Assembly (NCBI GenBank): GCA_934045905.1
Contig: OW203768.1
Span: forward strand, 12,428,316-12,492,315
From: Leuctra nigra
Taxonomy: Eukaryota > Arthropoda > Insecta > Plecoptera > Leuctridae
Direction: 5' to 3'
DNA: 64,000 nt
Shown: positions 24,001 through 35,010 of the stretch, piece by piece
How the letters are laid out: the number at the start of each line of letters is the position of its first letter
Numbering within the stretch: the stretch's first letter is position 1
Notes under the pieces: model-generated
What the model saw: the letters and a program-made list of their open reading frames with translations, nothing else
Told to the model about the DNA's origin: nothing
Databases searched by the model: none
Translations under genes and position numbers: made by a program

Positions 24001-27000
24001 GGTGAGGAAGAACTATTTATAGAGTTCAAGGTTCAAAGATGCCACATCGTTAAAATTTTAAACAAACTCTTCATCTTGAGAGCACTAAAAATCTTTGTAA
24101 GAGGAAAGTATGTCTGGACCAACGACGTCGTTGGTCAGGACCGCCTCTTTCCCACCATCAGGGACGGCGGCGCGAGGGGTGGGCGCAGGTGGCGCGAGCC
24201 CACCCAAAATTGTCTTCTGCCTAGGGATGGAGCGAACTTGGATTTTGATATCGACTATCGATATCATTTATATATCGATATATTGAAATATTGAAATATC
24301 GAAATATCGAAATATCGAAATATTGATTTATAGAAATATTATACATCGATCGATGTAGGTTATTGTTTGGGAAATATCGACCTCGCCAAATGTCAAATTA
24401 CACTCAAAGTGACCGAAATCGTTGAAAACTGACTAAAATATGACTTTTCGATGGGCTATATTTCCCAAATGATAAGATTTAGAGAAAAACGCTCAGAGAG
24501 CTATAAGTGTTCATTTAGGTAGGTGAACAATTCTGACAAGTTTCGTCAAAATCAAGAGTTTCATGAAAAAGATTATTTTGCAAGATGGATGGGAAATTAC
24601 TTAAAAGGTGATTAAAAAGTACTTCCGGTGCGCGGATTTTGGATAATGTTATAGAGGGCATTTTTCTGAAGAGAATAACAGAAAAAACCAAATGTTGCAA
24701 TTTGTTTTGGGTAAATCTCTCATTTGACTGGACTACTACCGCCTGAGCGAACTTGCTCCCTTTAAACACAATTTAAATGTTTTTCCCATAAATGGTGTGC
24801 TCTTGCCCTCTATAGATCGGCGGCTTGTACTTCATCGCAGCATGCAGCATGGGCCTCGCAGTTATCGACTCTGGAGCACTGGATCAGACTCTAGACCTTC
24901 TCAAGAAACACCAGAACGAAATGAACAGTGGAAACGACAACTTCGATAAAGCAAGACAAGACGAAATGATGAACAATGTTCAGCAAGCTTTCACCACAGT
25001 GAAAGGTAATGTTTTATCAAATACGAGGACTCTACAGAAGAATGTAATGCAACTTTGGGCATTACTTTGTTCTGAACTGAATTGTCGTTCAATTTGCACA
25101 AGGTGATAGAGTCACTCTTCCTCTATAAAATGGTATGACTCAACATTGTCTAAGTCTCAGAAGATGTGTTTTCGCGATCTTTGACCCCAACTCGCCAATA
25201 GTATTCGGGCAAAATCAGCCCATGCTCTGCTGTTTGGTAATAACACCGGCGTCCGGCAGATTGGGGGAGGTCAAAGTGTTCCTATCCATGGAACATCCAG
25301 AATCCTACACTTACCTTTCGGCCAATGGTGAAGTCCTAATATTTTTTTGGGGGTATACGTTATGGGCGTCCGCAGGATTTCTGCCATGGGGGGGGGGGGG
25401 GGGGGGGGCAAGGCAAGGAAATCAAATTTCCTCGGAATAAGGGGGGGGGGGGGGGGCGTACCTCATCCAGCAACGCAGGGCGGTTTTTGGTTTTTGGACA
25501 CTGTGAAATTAACTTTTTTGAGTGTTTTGCTTACGAAATGAAAAGACGTAAAACACCACCAACATTTTAAGTATTCCTGACATCTTCACTCTTCAGCAAA
25601 ACTATATATTTAGGTATACGGCACCCGCGTATACCCCTTCAAAGTTTTTAGGTATACTTTCCAGTGAAAATACATTTTTAGGTATACGGCGTATGTACCC
25701 GCGTATACCCTCTACTACATCACTGCTTTCGGTGTAACTAAGGACAGTCTTTGGGGACACGATTTAATTGCGCAAAACAAAGTATTGGATGTGAAGAAGT
25801 GTGCACTACAGCCCCAACATATTTTTGCACAATTATTATTGGATAGTTGGTTTCAAACACGACTCTTTTACTTAAGCCAATGTTGAGTCATACCGTTGTG
25901 AAGAGGAGGAGTTACTATCTGTCACCACGTGCAATTTGAACGATATGTTTCAATTTATAGAAAAGTAATGCACAAAGTTGCATTACTTTTGGTACCACAC
26001 TAAGTAAGCAATTGATTTTATTTTCAGATCTGAAGTGGTACATAATTCTGACTCTCATTGTTCGATCGATCGAGTTCATCTTGTCGATCGTTATGCTCGC
26101 TGGAACTTTGACGGTAAGCCAGAAAACAAAATAATCTTCGTAGCTAAACTTAGACAGTTTGCTATGGCAGATAAATATAGATACAGATTCAAAAGGTATG
26201 GGCATATGAATGGAATAGGAAACGACGGATACCAAGGAGAATGTTTAAAAGAGTTGGATAGAAAGAAGACGAAAGCAAGGTTCAAATGAATTAGAATTTC
26301 AAATCGCACTCGGGACGAGAATCTTGTTTCCTTACAACGCGACACAATTGTGATTTGACACCTGATGTGCCAATATCACCATTATCAGAAATCTGAAATA
26401 ATCAAGTTCACTCGATGCAACAGTAAACTGCAAATTGCTTTCTGCCCAGTTTTTCAATACACTTCTAAAACCAATAGCTAACTTTAAACGGTCATTCAAG
26501 GAATTTCATTGGATGTTGCCGTGATAATATGGTCCTAATCAACTGTTTAAAATTTAGCAGTATTGAAAAATTGTCCTTTATTCAGTAACATTGTCCATCT
26601 TGGTGTTTGGACTTGTACGAGACAATTTATATTTTATATAGAGTTATTAGAAATTACAAATAAAATATCAAAATGTTGACAACATGTGTAGCTTTCTGCA
26701 ATATTGCCCCAAGTAATAAATTGCCTTTGCTTTCCTAGGAGCGACCTAAGTTACTGCCACCCTGGATCATCTGTGAAATCACAATCTGCATTCTGGTCAC
26801 AATTGAGAACGTGGTGGTCGGCATCCAATACGCAATGGGCGACTTGGGGTGGCTGGCCCTCGGCCACTTCGCTGGTTTAATCGTCGGCATGCGTAAGTAG
26901 AAAGGTCCAATCACACGGGTGATTGCATGAAATTATTTGGTATAATTTTACCATAAGTTTTATGGGATGTGCGAGATTTTTCAGTTCAGACGACAAACTA

Positions 27001-27584
27001 TTCAATCATGTTAAAATGTTTGAAAAGGAAGTTTTTTCACATGCGATAATGTTGATTTTGATGACTTTAAAATTTTCGACTTGATCGGTTTTTTATTTAA
27101 AAAATTAGATGTGTTTAAAAAGAATTTACTCGATCATTTTGTTCAAAAGTTATATTGAAACCCGACAGCTCTTCACACGATACATTTCAGCTCGATTAGA
27201 AAAGTAGTGTTAATACTGAGACAAACGTAGTTTGTATATTGGTCAGAAGGTAAATTAACAAGTAATTAGATTCAAATAATGCGAGAGCCACAGCCAATCA
27301 AAGCATTTTTTCTTCCGTCTTTCCTTTCTCCAGCAATGCACTCCATCTCTCATCTTCCCATCATCGCTTCTGCATATTCCTTCACTCCTCTTGACTTCAA
27401 ATCATCCCGTCCTATCTGTCTCTTGGCCGACCCACTATCGACTCTTCCTGATCTCTCTCTAACAATTGTTCTCTTGTTTTCAGTGATTTCTGCATACTTG
27501 ATCTACGTAGTGTACAGCCACTACAAGACACTGACCCAGGACAACAACCCGCCTACATTTGCGGCTCAGAAAAACCAAATTTAA
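21004..27584 (+). CDS. four-pass membrane protein, cluster gene B (202 aa)
   Basis: Five exons: 21004-21081, 24816-25005, 26028-26113, 26739-26892 and 27484-27584, in the same phases as gene A. The head is MVALLTQCCCGCSLRTG. Hydrophobic segments lie near residues 17-42 (TM1), 92-117 (TM2, with R-S-I-E), 126-150 (TM3) and 157-183 (TM4); the tail has VVYSHYKTL and ends KNQI. The loop from exon 2 (about residues 43-89) is Gln/Asn/Asp-rich with DQTLDLL and NNVQQAF and has helix-forming character. It is nearly identical to gene C, including exon 1 at protein level. Exon 4 differs at two positions beside the conserved Pro-Trp (LLPPW here, FLKPW in C). It is probably a plasma-membrane or junction protein like pasiflora-type relatives, but no function can be read directly. 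Intron 1 (3.7 kb) has gained several MITEs that C lacks. Confidence 0.9.
21224..21439. mobile_element. palindromic MITE in gene B intron 1
   Basis: GTACACTCGACAATTCATAA at the left is matched by its reverse complement ending GTCGAGTGTAC at the right. The core, with CAATCAATCCTTGTTATTAT and TCACCTACTAG, belongs to the family of the element at 2417-2632. A second related half-copy follows at about 21440-21560. Confidence 0.7.
22612..22797. mobile_element. MITE with CAAACACACGG-type termini, gene B intron 1
   Basis: GCAAACACACGGGACGTTTT at the left pairs with AAAACCGCCTCGTGTGTTCG at the right. Internal CATGGAAAAA and CACGGGGCATG motifs are also inverted. A related element lies at 28519-28723 (GCGAACACACGGCGCG to GCCCGTGTGTTTGC). 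There is no ORF. Confidence 0.6.
24240..24350. repeat. AAATATCG microsatellite, gene B intron 1
   Basis: Tandem GAAATATC units and ATCGATAT palindromes fill about 110 bp. It is a simple repeat with no gene content. Confidence 0.75.
25384..25458. repeat. two poly-G tracts in gene B intron 2
   Basis: Runs of about 20 and 17 G are separated by about 35 bp. They lie in a segment absent from the equivalent intron of gene C, so they were gained or lost after the duplication. G-quadruplex formation on the plus-strand transcript is possible. Confidence 0.7.
26450..26577. mobile_element. short palindromic MITE, CAGTTTTTCAATAC termini (gene B intron 3)
   Basis: The left end CAGTTTTTCAATACAC and right end TTTAGCAGTATTGAAAAATT are inverted. 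Inside are GGTCATTC and GGTCCTAATCAACTGTTTAA. Copies occur at 33057-33190 (gene C intron 3, shared by duplication), 49915-50155 (gene E intron 1) and 56062-56170. Confidence 0.65.
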
Positions 27585-27765
27585 AATAAATAATCAAAAA
27601 CAAAAATATTTTACAAATTATTGGTGCAGTTCAGAAGGTTTTATTCGAAAGTGTTCAATGTGTGTACAATGTGATATTACCTAAATGTGCTCTTATCTAC
27701 GTGCTCTTATCTACATGCTATGCTCTTATATATGTGCTCTTATCTATGTGCTCTTATTTTTTCAA

Positions 27766-27771
27766 AATAAA
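27766..27771 (+). terminator. gene B polyadenylation signal
   Basis: AATAAA sits 182 bp after the stop, following TGCTCTTAT repeats. The same TTCAAAATAAAGCTTTGAAT context is preserved in gene C at 34532. An earlier AATAAA directly after the stop (27585) is less likely. Confidence 0.6.
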
Positions 27772-28518
27772 GCTTTGAATGGAATATAAAATACATTTCT
27801 TGTAACAAACCCAACTCTGGTCGACGCCGGTACGGTTTATTGTGAATAATTTTAAATTATGTTTGAAATGTCAAGTAATTGAGTCTTTATAAACATCAAA
27901 CATTGTGATTTACAACGGTTAAAAAGGGACTATATTTCGAAAATGGCTGAATAAATTGTAAATAAATTAATGTAGGTACCTACCTACGATTTAAATATAT
28001 AATTTTTTTTAGAGTTTTATTAACCAATAAGATATAATTTACAATATTGTTGTACAGCCAACGCATTGAGTCGTGATAAAAGCCAATGATAAAACCAGTC
28101 TTGCAAATCACCCCTCTGTATACAAATATTTGTATTTTAGGCAACTTATACTACTTCTGTGTATTACTGGTAGTCGCGATAGGGGGTAAGTTTTATCACA
28201 ACTTAATGCGTTGGGTATACACAAAATAAGGAATATACAATAGAAATCCTTGGAGCAGTGCTCCTCTACTTCCTAGACGTAAAGTATAAACAGGTAAATA
28301 CATGAGTTTAAATGTTGTTCAACAAGAACAATAAGTTTTCATGATACATACAAAATTTGTGTTAGAAAAAAACCTGTGATGTATTTATGAAACAAATAAT
28401 AAAATTGAGTACAATAAATTGATACAAACATATAATGGGACGAGCTGATTTGCTGTACCAGTACAAATTATTAGTCTTGCATAGTTGGGCAGCCATCAAG
28501 GAAAGAGGGAGATTAAGG

Positions 28519-28723
28519 CAGCGAACACACGGCGCGATTTTCAGTCGCTCAGTCGCGGCGACTAAAAGACGCTGGATTTTTCTTGATCAAACACACGGGA
28601 CGACTTTTAGAAGCTCGACGCTTTTTAGTAGTTGGCAAGGTCATATCAGTGACGTCATTCAATAAGGGTTTGCATACAACTTGAGAAAATCGCCGCGTCT
28701 AAAAGTCGCCCGTGTGTTTGCTA
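28519..28723. mobile_element. MITE with GCGAACACACGG termini
   Basis: The terminal inverted repeats GCGAACACACGGCGCG and GCCCGTGTGTTTGC bracket repeated CGACTAAAAG and AAAAGTCGC motifs. It is related in its ends to the element at 22612-22797. The short frame across it is not a gene. Confidence 0.6.
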
Positions 28724-29196
28724 CCATTTAAATCAATGTGTTTAATTTTTACGACTTCCGGCGTCAGCTACTAAAAGTCGCTCAATGTTGCGTCTTGCCA
28801 GCGACAAAAAGAAGCGCGCTACTAAAAGTCGCCCGTTTCGGCAAGAATCGCTATCTTCTTTACATCTCTTGTAAAAAATGCCGCTGGGTCTTCATAGGTC
28901 ACATCACGACCTCGCCAATCCTGTCGTGGTTGTGCAAACAACTGACAATATCGACTCATTCAAGATACCAAGTAATTCATAAATAAAACTATTAGGGCTT
29001 TTACCAAGTAACGTTGAAGGAAATATATTAAAATCGGATCAACGGGATTACAAAATAAAGGCTTGATCTATATACAGCCTACAACTTAAATGCGGAGTAA
29101 TTCAGAAAATTATTCAATCTGTGTTATTTGATTACTTATTTCATTAAATTATAAATAGGTAAGAATTCAAATTCAAGGACAGTAATAACAAATTTT

Positions 29197-29433
29197 TTGT
29201 CTGTGGCTTAACGTCGCACTGTTCTGCAGCGAGGCTAATGGCGACGGATGAATGATTATGATGATGATTGGGAGATGATGGTGAAGAGTAGGTAAGGCTG
29301 GAAGGTGGGGAGGAGGCGGTCGTGGGCTATTAGTAGGGTACCTTCCCAGCATTTGGAAGGACGGCCGCGGGGATCGAACCAGGGCCTCCGGAATACAAGT
29401 TCAGAGCGTTACCACTCAACCAACCTGTTTCGT
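29197..29433 (-). mobile_element. tRNA-derived SINE, internally deleted copy
   Basis: It matches the SINE at 29930-30204 but lacks the internal block containing TGCCTGTCGACTGAGGGAAA. On the minus strand it has a tRNA-like head with GGTTCGATCCCCGCGGCCG and a tail GACGTTAAGCCACAGACAAA. Confidence 0.75.
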
Positions 29434-29589
29434 AGTAATAAAAACATATTGGACTATTTTTGGGTGGGCGCAAGCCCACCCTGGCGCCGTCCCTGCAACA
29501 TCACAAAAACATCACGCAACACGGGATGGGAGAGCATCATACGATGAAAACTGCATTACCCGTGTAATAGAGACGGCGACGCCCCTACA

Positions 29590-29652
29590 TGACGTCACTA
29601 GATCGACAGCATCGATCAAAGATCATCGATCTAGCTCGGCCGGCGTCAGTAA
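29590..29652 (+). promoter_or_regulatory. gene C core promoter: TGACGTCA and TCAGT initiator
   Basis: TGACGTCA lies at 29590-29597 and the initiator A at 29648, 58 bp before the ATG. The block is nearly identical to that of gene B. A few small indels shift the CRE-like site to 58 bp upstream of the initiator A, against 47 bp in B. Confidence 0.5.
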
Positions 29653-29705
29653 CAGTTGGGACTGAGTCGGGTTGACATCGTGTGCAGAAGGAGGATTGTT
29701 CCAAG

Positions 29706-32700
29706 ATGGTGGCGTTGCTGACACAATGTTGTTGTGGGTGTTCCTTAAGGACAGGGACCATCATCATCGGTGTGCTGGCTGTGGTAAGTAGGGGCCCGAA
29801 TAGTGGGGTCCTTTTAGGTCCATCGTGAAGGGAGGCGTTCCGTTTAAGTTTCATGCAGGGGCTCGTGTTCATTTTTTGCATACGAGCCATATGTATAAAA
29901 AAAATTATCGACCTATTTTTTTTTGTTTTTGTCTGGGGCTTAACGTCGCACTGTTCTGCAGCGAGGCTAATGGCGACGGATGAATGATTATGAGGATGAT
30001 TGAGAGATGATGTTGAAGAGTAGGTGAGGATGGAAGGTGGGAAGGAGGCGGTCATGGCCTATTAGTAGGGTACCTTCCCAGCATTTGCCTGTCGACTGAG
30101 GGAAAACCACGAAAAAGCCCCAGTCAGGAAGGACGGCCGCGGGAATCGAACCCGGGCCTACGGAATACAAGTTCAGAGCGTTAACCACTCACCCAATAGA
30201 CCCAATATGTCTTGCCCTGTAGATCAGCGGCTTGTACTTCATCGCAGCATGCAGCATGGGCCTCGCAGTTATCGACTCTGGAGCACTGGATCAGACTCTA
30301 GACCTCCTCAAGACGCATCAGAATCAAATGAACAGCCAGAGTGGAAACGACAACTTCGATAAAGCAAGACAAGACGAAATGATGAACAATGTTCAGCAAG
30401 CTTTCACCACAGTGAAAGGTAATGTTTTATCAAATACGAGGACCCTACAGAAGAATGTAATGCAACTTTGGGCATTACTTTGTTCTGAAATGAAATATGT
30501 AGTTCAAATTGCACACTTCCTCTATAAAATAAAATGGTATTCATTGTCTAACATTGACATTGTCTAAGTCTCAGAAAATGTGTGTTTTCGCGGTCGGATC
30601 CCAACTCTCCAATAGTATTCGGGCAAAATCAGCCCATGCTCTGCTATTTGGCAATAACACAGGCGTTCGGCAGATTGGGGCGGTCGATTCCCGGAAAATT
30701 TGCCTGGAAGGGGTTAATTACTTGTAGGATTGAGTGGAAAATTTGTCTGACAAGAATGGGGTTTCAAATTATGAAAACAGAACTAGGAAAATTTGTCTGA
30801 CCGCTCTTGAGTGATCGGCTACCGGAAGAACTATGAGGTTGAACATTTGCCTGGCAGACTGAGAGTGGAGAAATTATGCCGTGACTTGGTAAATATACCT
30901 TCAATGGCTAATGAGTCACTCAATCGAACTAAGTGCATGATTGAGCGAGCGTAGCGAGCGTCTCCTTTCGGCTCATTTGGCACGGACCTCTGTTTTTTTT
31001 TTTTTTTTTTTTTTTTTTTTCTGTTGGGTGAGGCTGTACAGGTCAGAGTTTTTCTTCGATCGATCTGAAATTTTGCACACATGTAGAGACAACCTTTTCT
31101 GTTTGCAGGCCCCAAATTTTTTTAAAATCCATTCATTGGTTAAAATTGAAATAAACATCTCCTGATAGGTTGAAAAATGAAAATGGTATTCGATAAATCT
31201 GATCAAATTCATATTTTGGCTATACAGGTCAGAGTTTTACTTTGATCTAGCTGAAATTTTGCACACATGTAAAACCAACCTTCTCTGTTTGCAGACCATA
31301 ATTTTTTTGAAATCCATTAATTGGTTAAAATTTAAATAAATATCTCCTGATAGGCTGAAAAATGAAAACGGTCTTCGATAATTCAGATCAAACTCATATT
31401 TTGCATGATCATTAAGACCAACATTGTCTCTTATTTTACAAAATTTCATCCCAATCAGTTAAGAACGTATGAACTTATTAACATTTTTAATATCTGTCAG
31501 TAATGAAGTATCAAAATGAATGTTTTCCAGTGCCAATTGGATTGAATCTGATTTGTTTTATTTTAACCAGGGTTCTTAGATGCTTAGATGTTATTTTCAA
31601 GTTTCAATGAAAAGCATAATAATATGTTGTGTTGATTGAGTTATCATATTTCAATTCAATATGGATGTATATGTTTTCTGTGCTTGTGTACGCATTTCCG
31701 GTTCGAGAATTTGCATGTCCCCGTGCTCGCTCACCAACGCGTTACACTGAGCGTTTTCCTAGTAATTCCAAATACCTGCTACTAGGCTCTCTAATCTCCA
31801 ACCCCTCTTCCAATGTTGTGGAGTTGATTGGGTTTTCCAGGCGGGAATATTGGCTCTTGGAAGTTGTTGGGGTTATAGGTACTATTAGGTTCTAAGTTTT
31901 TAAGATTAAAATCAAGTCGTATACCGACTGATCAGGTTCTGGCAAAAATCTGAATAGACTCCCTGACAATAGTATTCATTTAAAAAAAAAATTGATTCAT
32001 TGGATAAAATCACATAAAAACACACACGTTGGTATTTTAAGTATTTGTGAAGTTTTTATGTTTGATTTTTAAAATTGGAGAAAATAAATAACTATTGATT
32101 TCATTGATTATATATTGTTATGTATACATTTAACTTAAACCTTTCCTGAATAATTTGCTACTCTCAGTCTGTCAGGCAAATGTTCCACCTCATTGTTCTT
32201 TAGCTGATCACTCAAGAGCCGTCAGGCAAATTTGTCACCTAATCTTTTGGCAGGTATAATAAAAGGTCAGGCAATTTTTCGGCAGGCAAATGTTCCGCGC
32301 ACCGGGGCGGCCAGCCAATGAGTTCCCTTCCATGGAACTTCCGGAATCTTACACCCTTTGACTTCAGCTATCATTCGGCGTAACTAAGGACAGTCTTTGG
32401 GGACACGATTTGATTGCGCAAAACAAAGTATTGGATGTGAAGAAGTGTGCACAACAGCCCCACATGTTTCTTCCCAAATATACTGGAGAGTTGGTTTCAA
32501 ACACGACTCTTTTATTTAAGCCAATGTTGAGTCATACCGTTGTGAAGAGGAAGAGTTACTATCTGTCACCACATGCAATTTGAACGATATGTTTCAATTC
32601 ATAGAAAAGTAATGCACAAAGTTGCATTACTTTTGGTACCACACTAAGTAAGCAATTGATGCCGTTTTATTTTCAGATCTGAAGTGGTTCATAATTCTGG

Positions 32701-34387
32701 CTCTCATTGTTCGATCGATCGAGTTCATCTTGTCAATAGTTATGCTCGCTGGAACTTTGATGGTAAGCCAGAAAACAAAATAATCTTCTTAGACAGTTTG
32801 CTAAGGCAGATAAAAATAGAGACAGATTGAAGTGGTATGGGCATATGAGTGGAAGAAGACGAAAGCAAGGTTCAATGAATTAGAATTTCAAATCGCACGG
32901 GGGACGAGAATTTTGTTTCCATACAACGCGAAAGTTGCGATTTGACACCCGCAGTGCCATCTATCACCATTATCAGAAATCTCAAATAATCAAGTTCACT
33001 CGTATAAGATAGATGTAACAGTAAACTGCAAATTTCTTTCTGCTCTCTGTAGTGGTGCAGTTTTTTAATACTCTTCTAAAACCAGTAGCTAAATTTAAAC
33101 GGTCTTTAGAGGAATTTCATTAGTTGTTCCGTGGCAATGTGGTCCTAATCAACTGTTTAAAATTTAGCAGAGTATTGAAGAACTGATTCAGTAACATTTT
33201 GTCAATCTTTGGAGGTTCATTCAATTGACTAGGATGCGACAATTTATATTTTATAAAGAGTTATTTAGAAATTACAAATAAAATATCAAAATTTTGTTAG
33301 TAACTTTCTGCAATAGATATTGCCCCAAGTAAATAATGTCTTTGCTTTCCCAGGAGCGACCTAAGTTTCTGAAACCCTGGATCATCTGTGAAATCACAAT
33401 CTGCATTCTGGTCACAATTGAGAACGTGGTGGTCGGCATCCAATACGCAATGGGCGACTTGGGGTGGCTGGCCCTCGGTCACTTCGCTGGTTTAATCGTC
33501 GGCATACGTGAGTATAGTAGAAGACATATAGTGTGACGACCATTCTGCGACCGTCCAAGTCGATCAGCCAACTTACAAATTAACATTATATTTTAAGGGG
33601 GGTGAAATGATCCGCAGATAATTTTTTCGGTTTTGGTATTTTTCAAAACGATTTTTACGCGTTTCTAATGCCATAATTTGTAAAAAAAATCTCTTACTCT
33701 TCAGCTCGAATAACATAATAATATTCCTTTTAGTGATTAAAATGTGGTATATGTATCTTTCGATAGAGTGTGACAGCTTTTTAAAAATGAGTTTAAAATC
33801 TCAATGTCTTCTTGGTTGGCTGGAAATTATTTTTGAACTATGCGATAATGTTGATTTTGATGAACTTAAAAATGTCGACTTGATCGGATTTTTATTCAAC
33901 CAATTAGATGTGTTTAAAAAAATGTATTCGATCATTTTGTTCAAAAGTTATATTGAAACCCGACAGATCTTCACACGATACATTTCAGCTCGATTGGAAA
34001 AGTAGTGTAAATATAGAGACAAACGTAGTTTGTATATCATAGGTCAGAAGGTAAATTAACAAGTAATTAGATTCAAATAATGCGAGAGCCACAGCCAATC
34101 AAAGCATTTTTTCTTCCGCCTTTCCTTTCTCCAGCATGCAATCCATCTCTCATCTTCCATCATCGCTTCTGCTCCACAGTCTCATATTCCTCCACTCCTT
34201 TTGCCTTCATCTTCCCATCTGTCTCTTGGCCGACCCACTACCATCTCTTCCTGATCTCTCTCTAACAATTGTTCTCTTGTTTTCAGTGATTTCTGCATAC
34301 TTGATCTACGTAGTGTACAGCCACTACAAGACACTGACCCGGGACAACAAACCGCCTACATTTGCGGCTCAGAAAAATCAAATTTAA
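29706..34387 (+). CDS. four-pass membrane protein, cluster gene C (204 aa)
   Basis: Five exons: 29706-29783, 30223-30418, 32677-32762, 33354-33507 and 34287-34387, with the same phases as A and B. Exon 1 gives the same 26 residues as gene B. The exon 2 loop is two residues longer than in B, with KTHQNQMNSQSG where B has KKHQNEMNSG. TM2 carries R-S-I-E, and the tail reads VVYSHYKTLTR and ends KNQI. Introns, promoter and 3' UTR align with B, showing a recent tandem duplication of about 6-8 kb. Intron 1 is only 439 bp here against 3.7 kb in B, and a SINE fills most of it up to about 17 bp before exon 2. Intron 2 gained a 1.6-kb foldback element. The reading frame is intact, so it is taken as a working gene. 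The biochemical role is not known. Confidence 0.9.
29930..30204 (-). mobile_element. full-length tRNA-derived SINE in gene C intron 1
   Basis: Read on the minus strand, the head contains A-box-like TGAGTGGTTAACGC and B-box GGTTCGATTCC. The tail ends GACGTTAAGCCCCAGACA followed by an A-rich stretch (AAAACAAAAAAAA on that strand). Other copies are at 29197, 49242, and (opposite strand) 58020. Its head end lies about 17 bp before the exon 2 acceptor of gene C. Confidence 0.85.
30684..32303. mobile_element. 1.6-kb foldback element in gene C intron 2
   Basis: The element is present in C and absent from the matching place in B. It is flanked by GGGGCGG at 30677-30683 and 32304-32310. The ends are inverted: the left has TTTGCCTGG, GAGTGATCGGCT and TTTGCCTGGCAGACTGAGAG, and the right has CTCTCAGTCTGTCAGGCAAA, AGCTGATCACTC and GGCAGGCAAATG. 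Nested inside (about 30941-31450) is an inverted copy of the poly-A/GCTCGCTC-type repeat seen at 45119-46016, with a 30-base poly-T. No transposase was seen. Confidence 0.82.
33057..33190. mobile_element. short palindromic MITE in gene C intron 3
   Basis: It corresponds to the element at 26450-26577 in gene B, with TGCAGTTTTTTAATACTCTT at the left and TTTAGCAGAGTATTGAAGAA at the right. Presence in both genes places its insertion before the B/C duplication. Confidence 0.6.
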
Positions 34388-34531
34388 AAAATCAAATTAA
34401 AAAATATTTTACTAATTATTGAAGCAGTCCAGAAGATTTTATTCGAAAGTGTTTCAATGTGTGTACAAAGTGATATTACCTAAATGTGCTCTTATCTATG
34501 CGCTCTTATCTATGTGCACTTATTTTTTCAA

Positions 34532-34537
34532 AATAAA
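34532..34537 (+). terminator. gene C polyadenylation signal
   Basis: AATAAA lies 145 bp after the stop in the same TTCAAAATAAAGCTTTGAAT context as gene B. C has fewer of the preceding TGCTCTTATC repeats. Confidence 0.6.
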
Positions 34538-34736
34538 GCTTTGAATGGAATATAAAATTAATTTCTTGTGACTGATTTGAAATCATGTTTGAAATGTCAA
34601 GTCGAACCTGTATCTGTAGGTATAAATAAACATGTGTATTACATTGTGATAAAGGGGTGATATTTCGAAAAAAAGATGGATCAATTTGAACAATATTAGT
34701 GTGCGATTTAAATATCATATAAAACCGAAATTCAGT

Positions 34737-35010
34737 AATTCATAGCTTGCACGAACTTCTTTTGTTTTATATCAGCAATGCAAAATTATTGAATTGTCCA
34801 CCTGAGGACAGACATTTTGTTGGCACGTTGACGGGTCAGATTATAACTTTATTGAGGTAAATAGATGTATTTTTGTAAAGTGAGTGATTCCTCTATCTGA
34901 GAGATATCTCCGGGGCCTATACAATTTCCCAGGTCAAAAAACAGAGAATCACAGCTATTCTGCGTGCCATCAAGATGGTGGCAGGCAACAATGAGATGAC
35001 ATCACATGCA
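34737..35010. repeat. about 280-bp dispersed repeat, copy 1
   Basis: The sequence from TTCATAGCTTGCACGAACTT to TGAGATGACATCACATGCAA recurs with about 90% similarity at 59941-60243 in gene F intron 1. It is non-coding and no terminal repeats were recognised. Confidence 0.75.

Larger units (their letters stand above)
27785..29500. other. spacer between genes B and C
   Basis: No coding gene is supported. It holds a MITE at 28519-28723, a segment at about 28868-28975 that recurs after gene C at about 35258-35335 (so it belongs to the B/C duplicated block), and a truncated SINE at 29197-29433. Confidence 0.6.

Noticed and set aside
29585..30055. 156-codon minus-strand frame over gene C exon 1
   Set aside because: It is antisense to the conserved exon 1 and runs into SINE sequence; a similar frame in gene B exists only because the blocks are duplicated.
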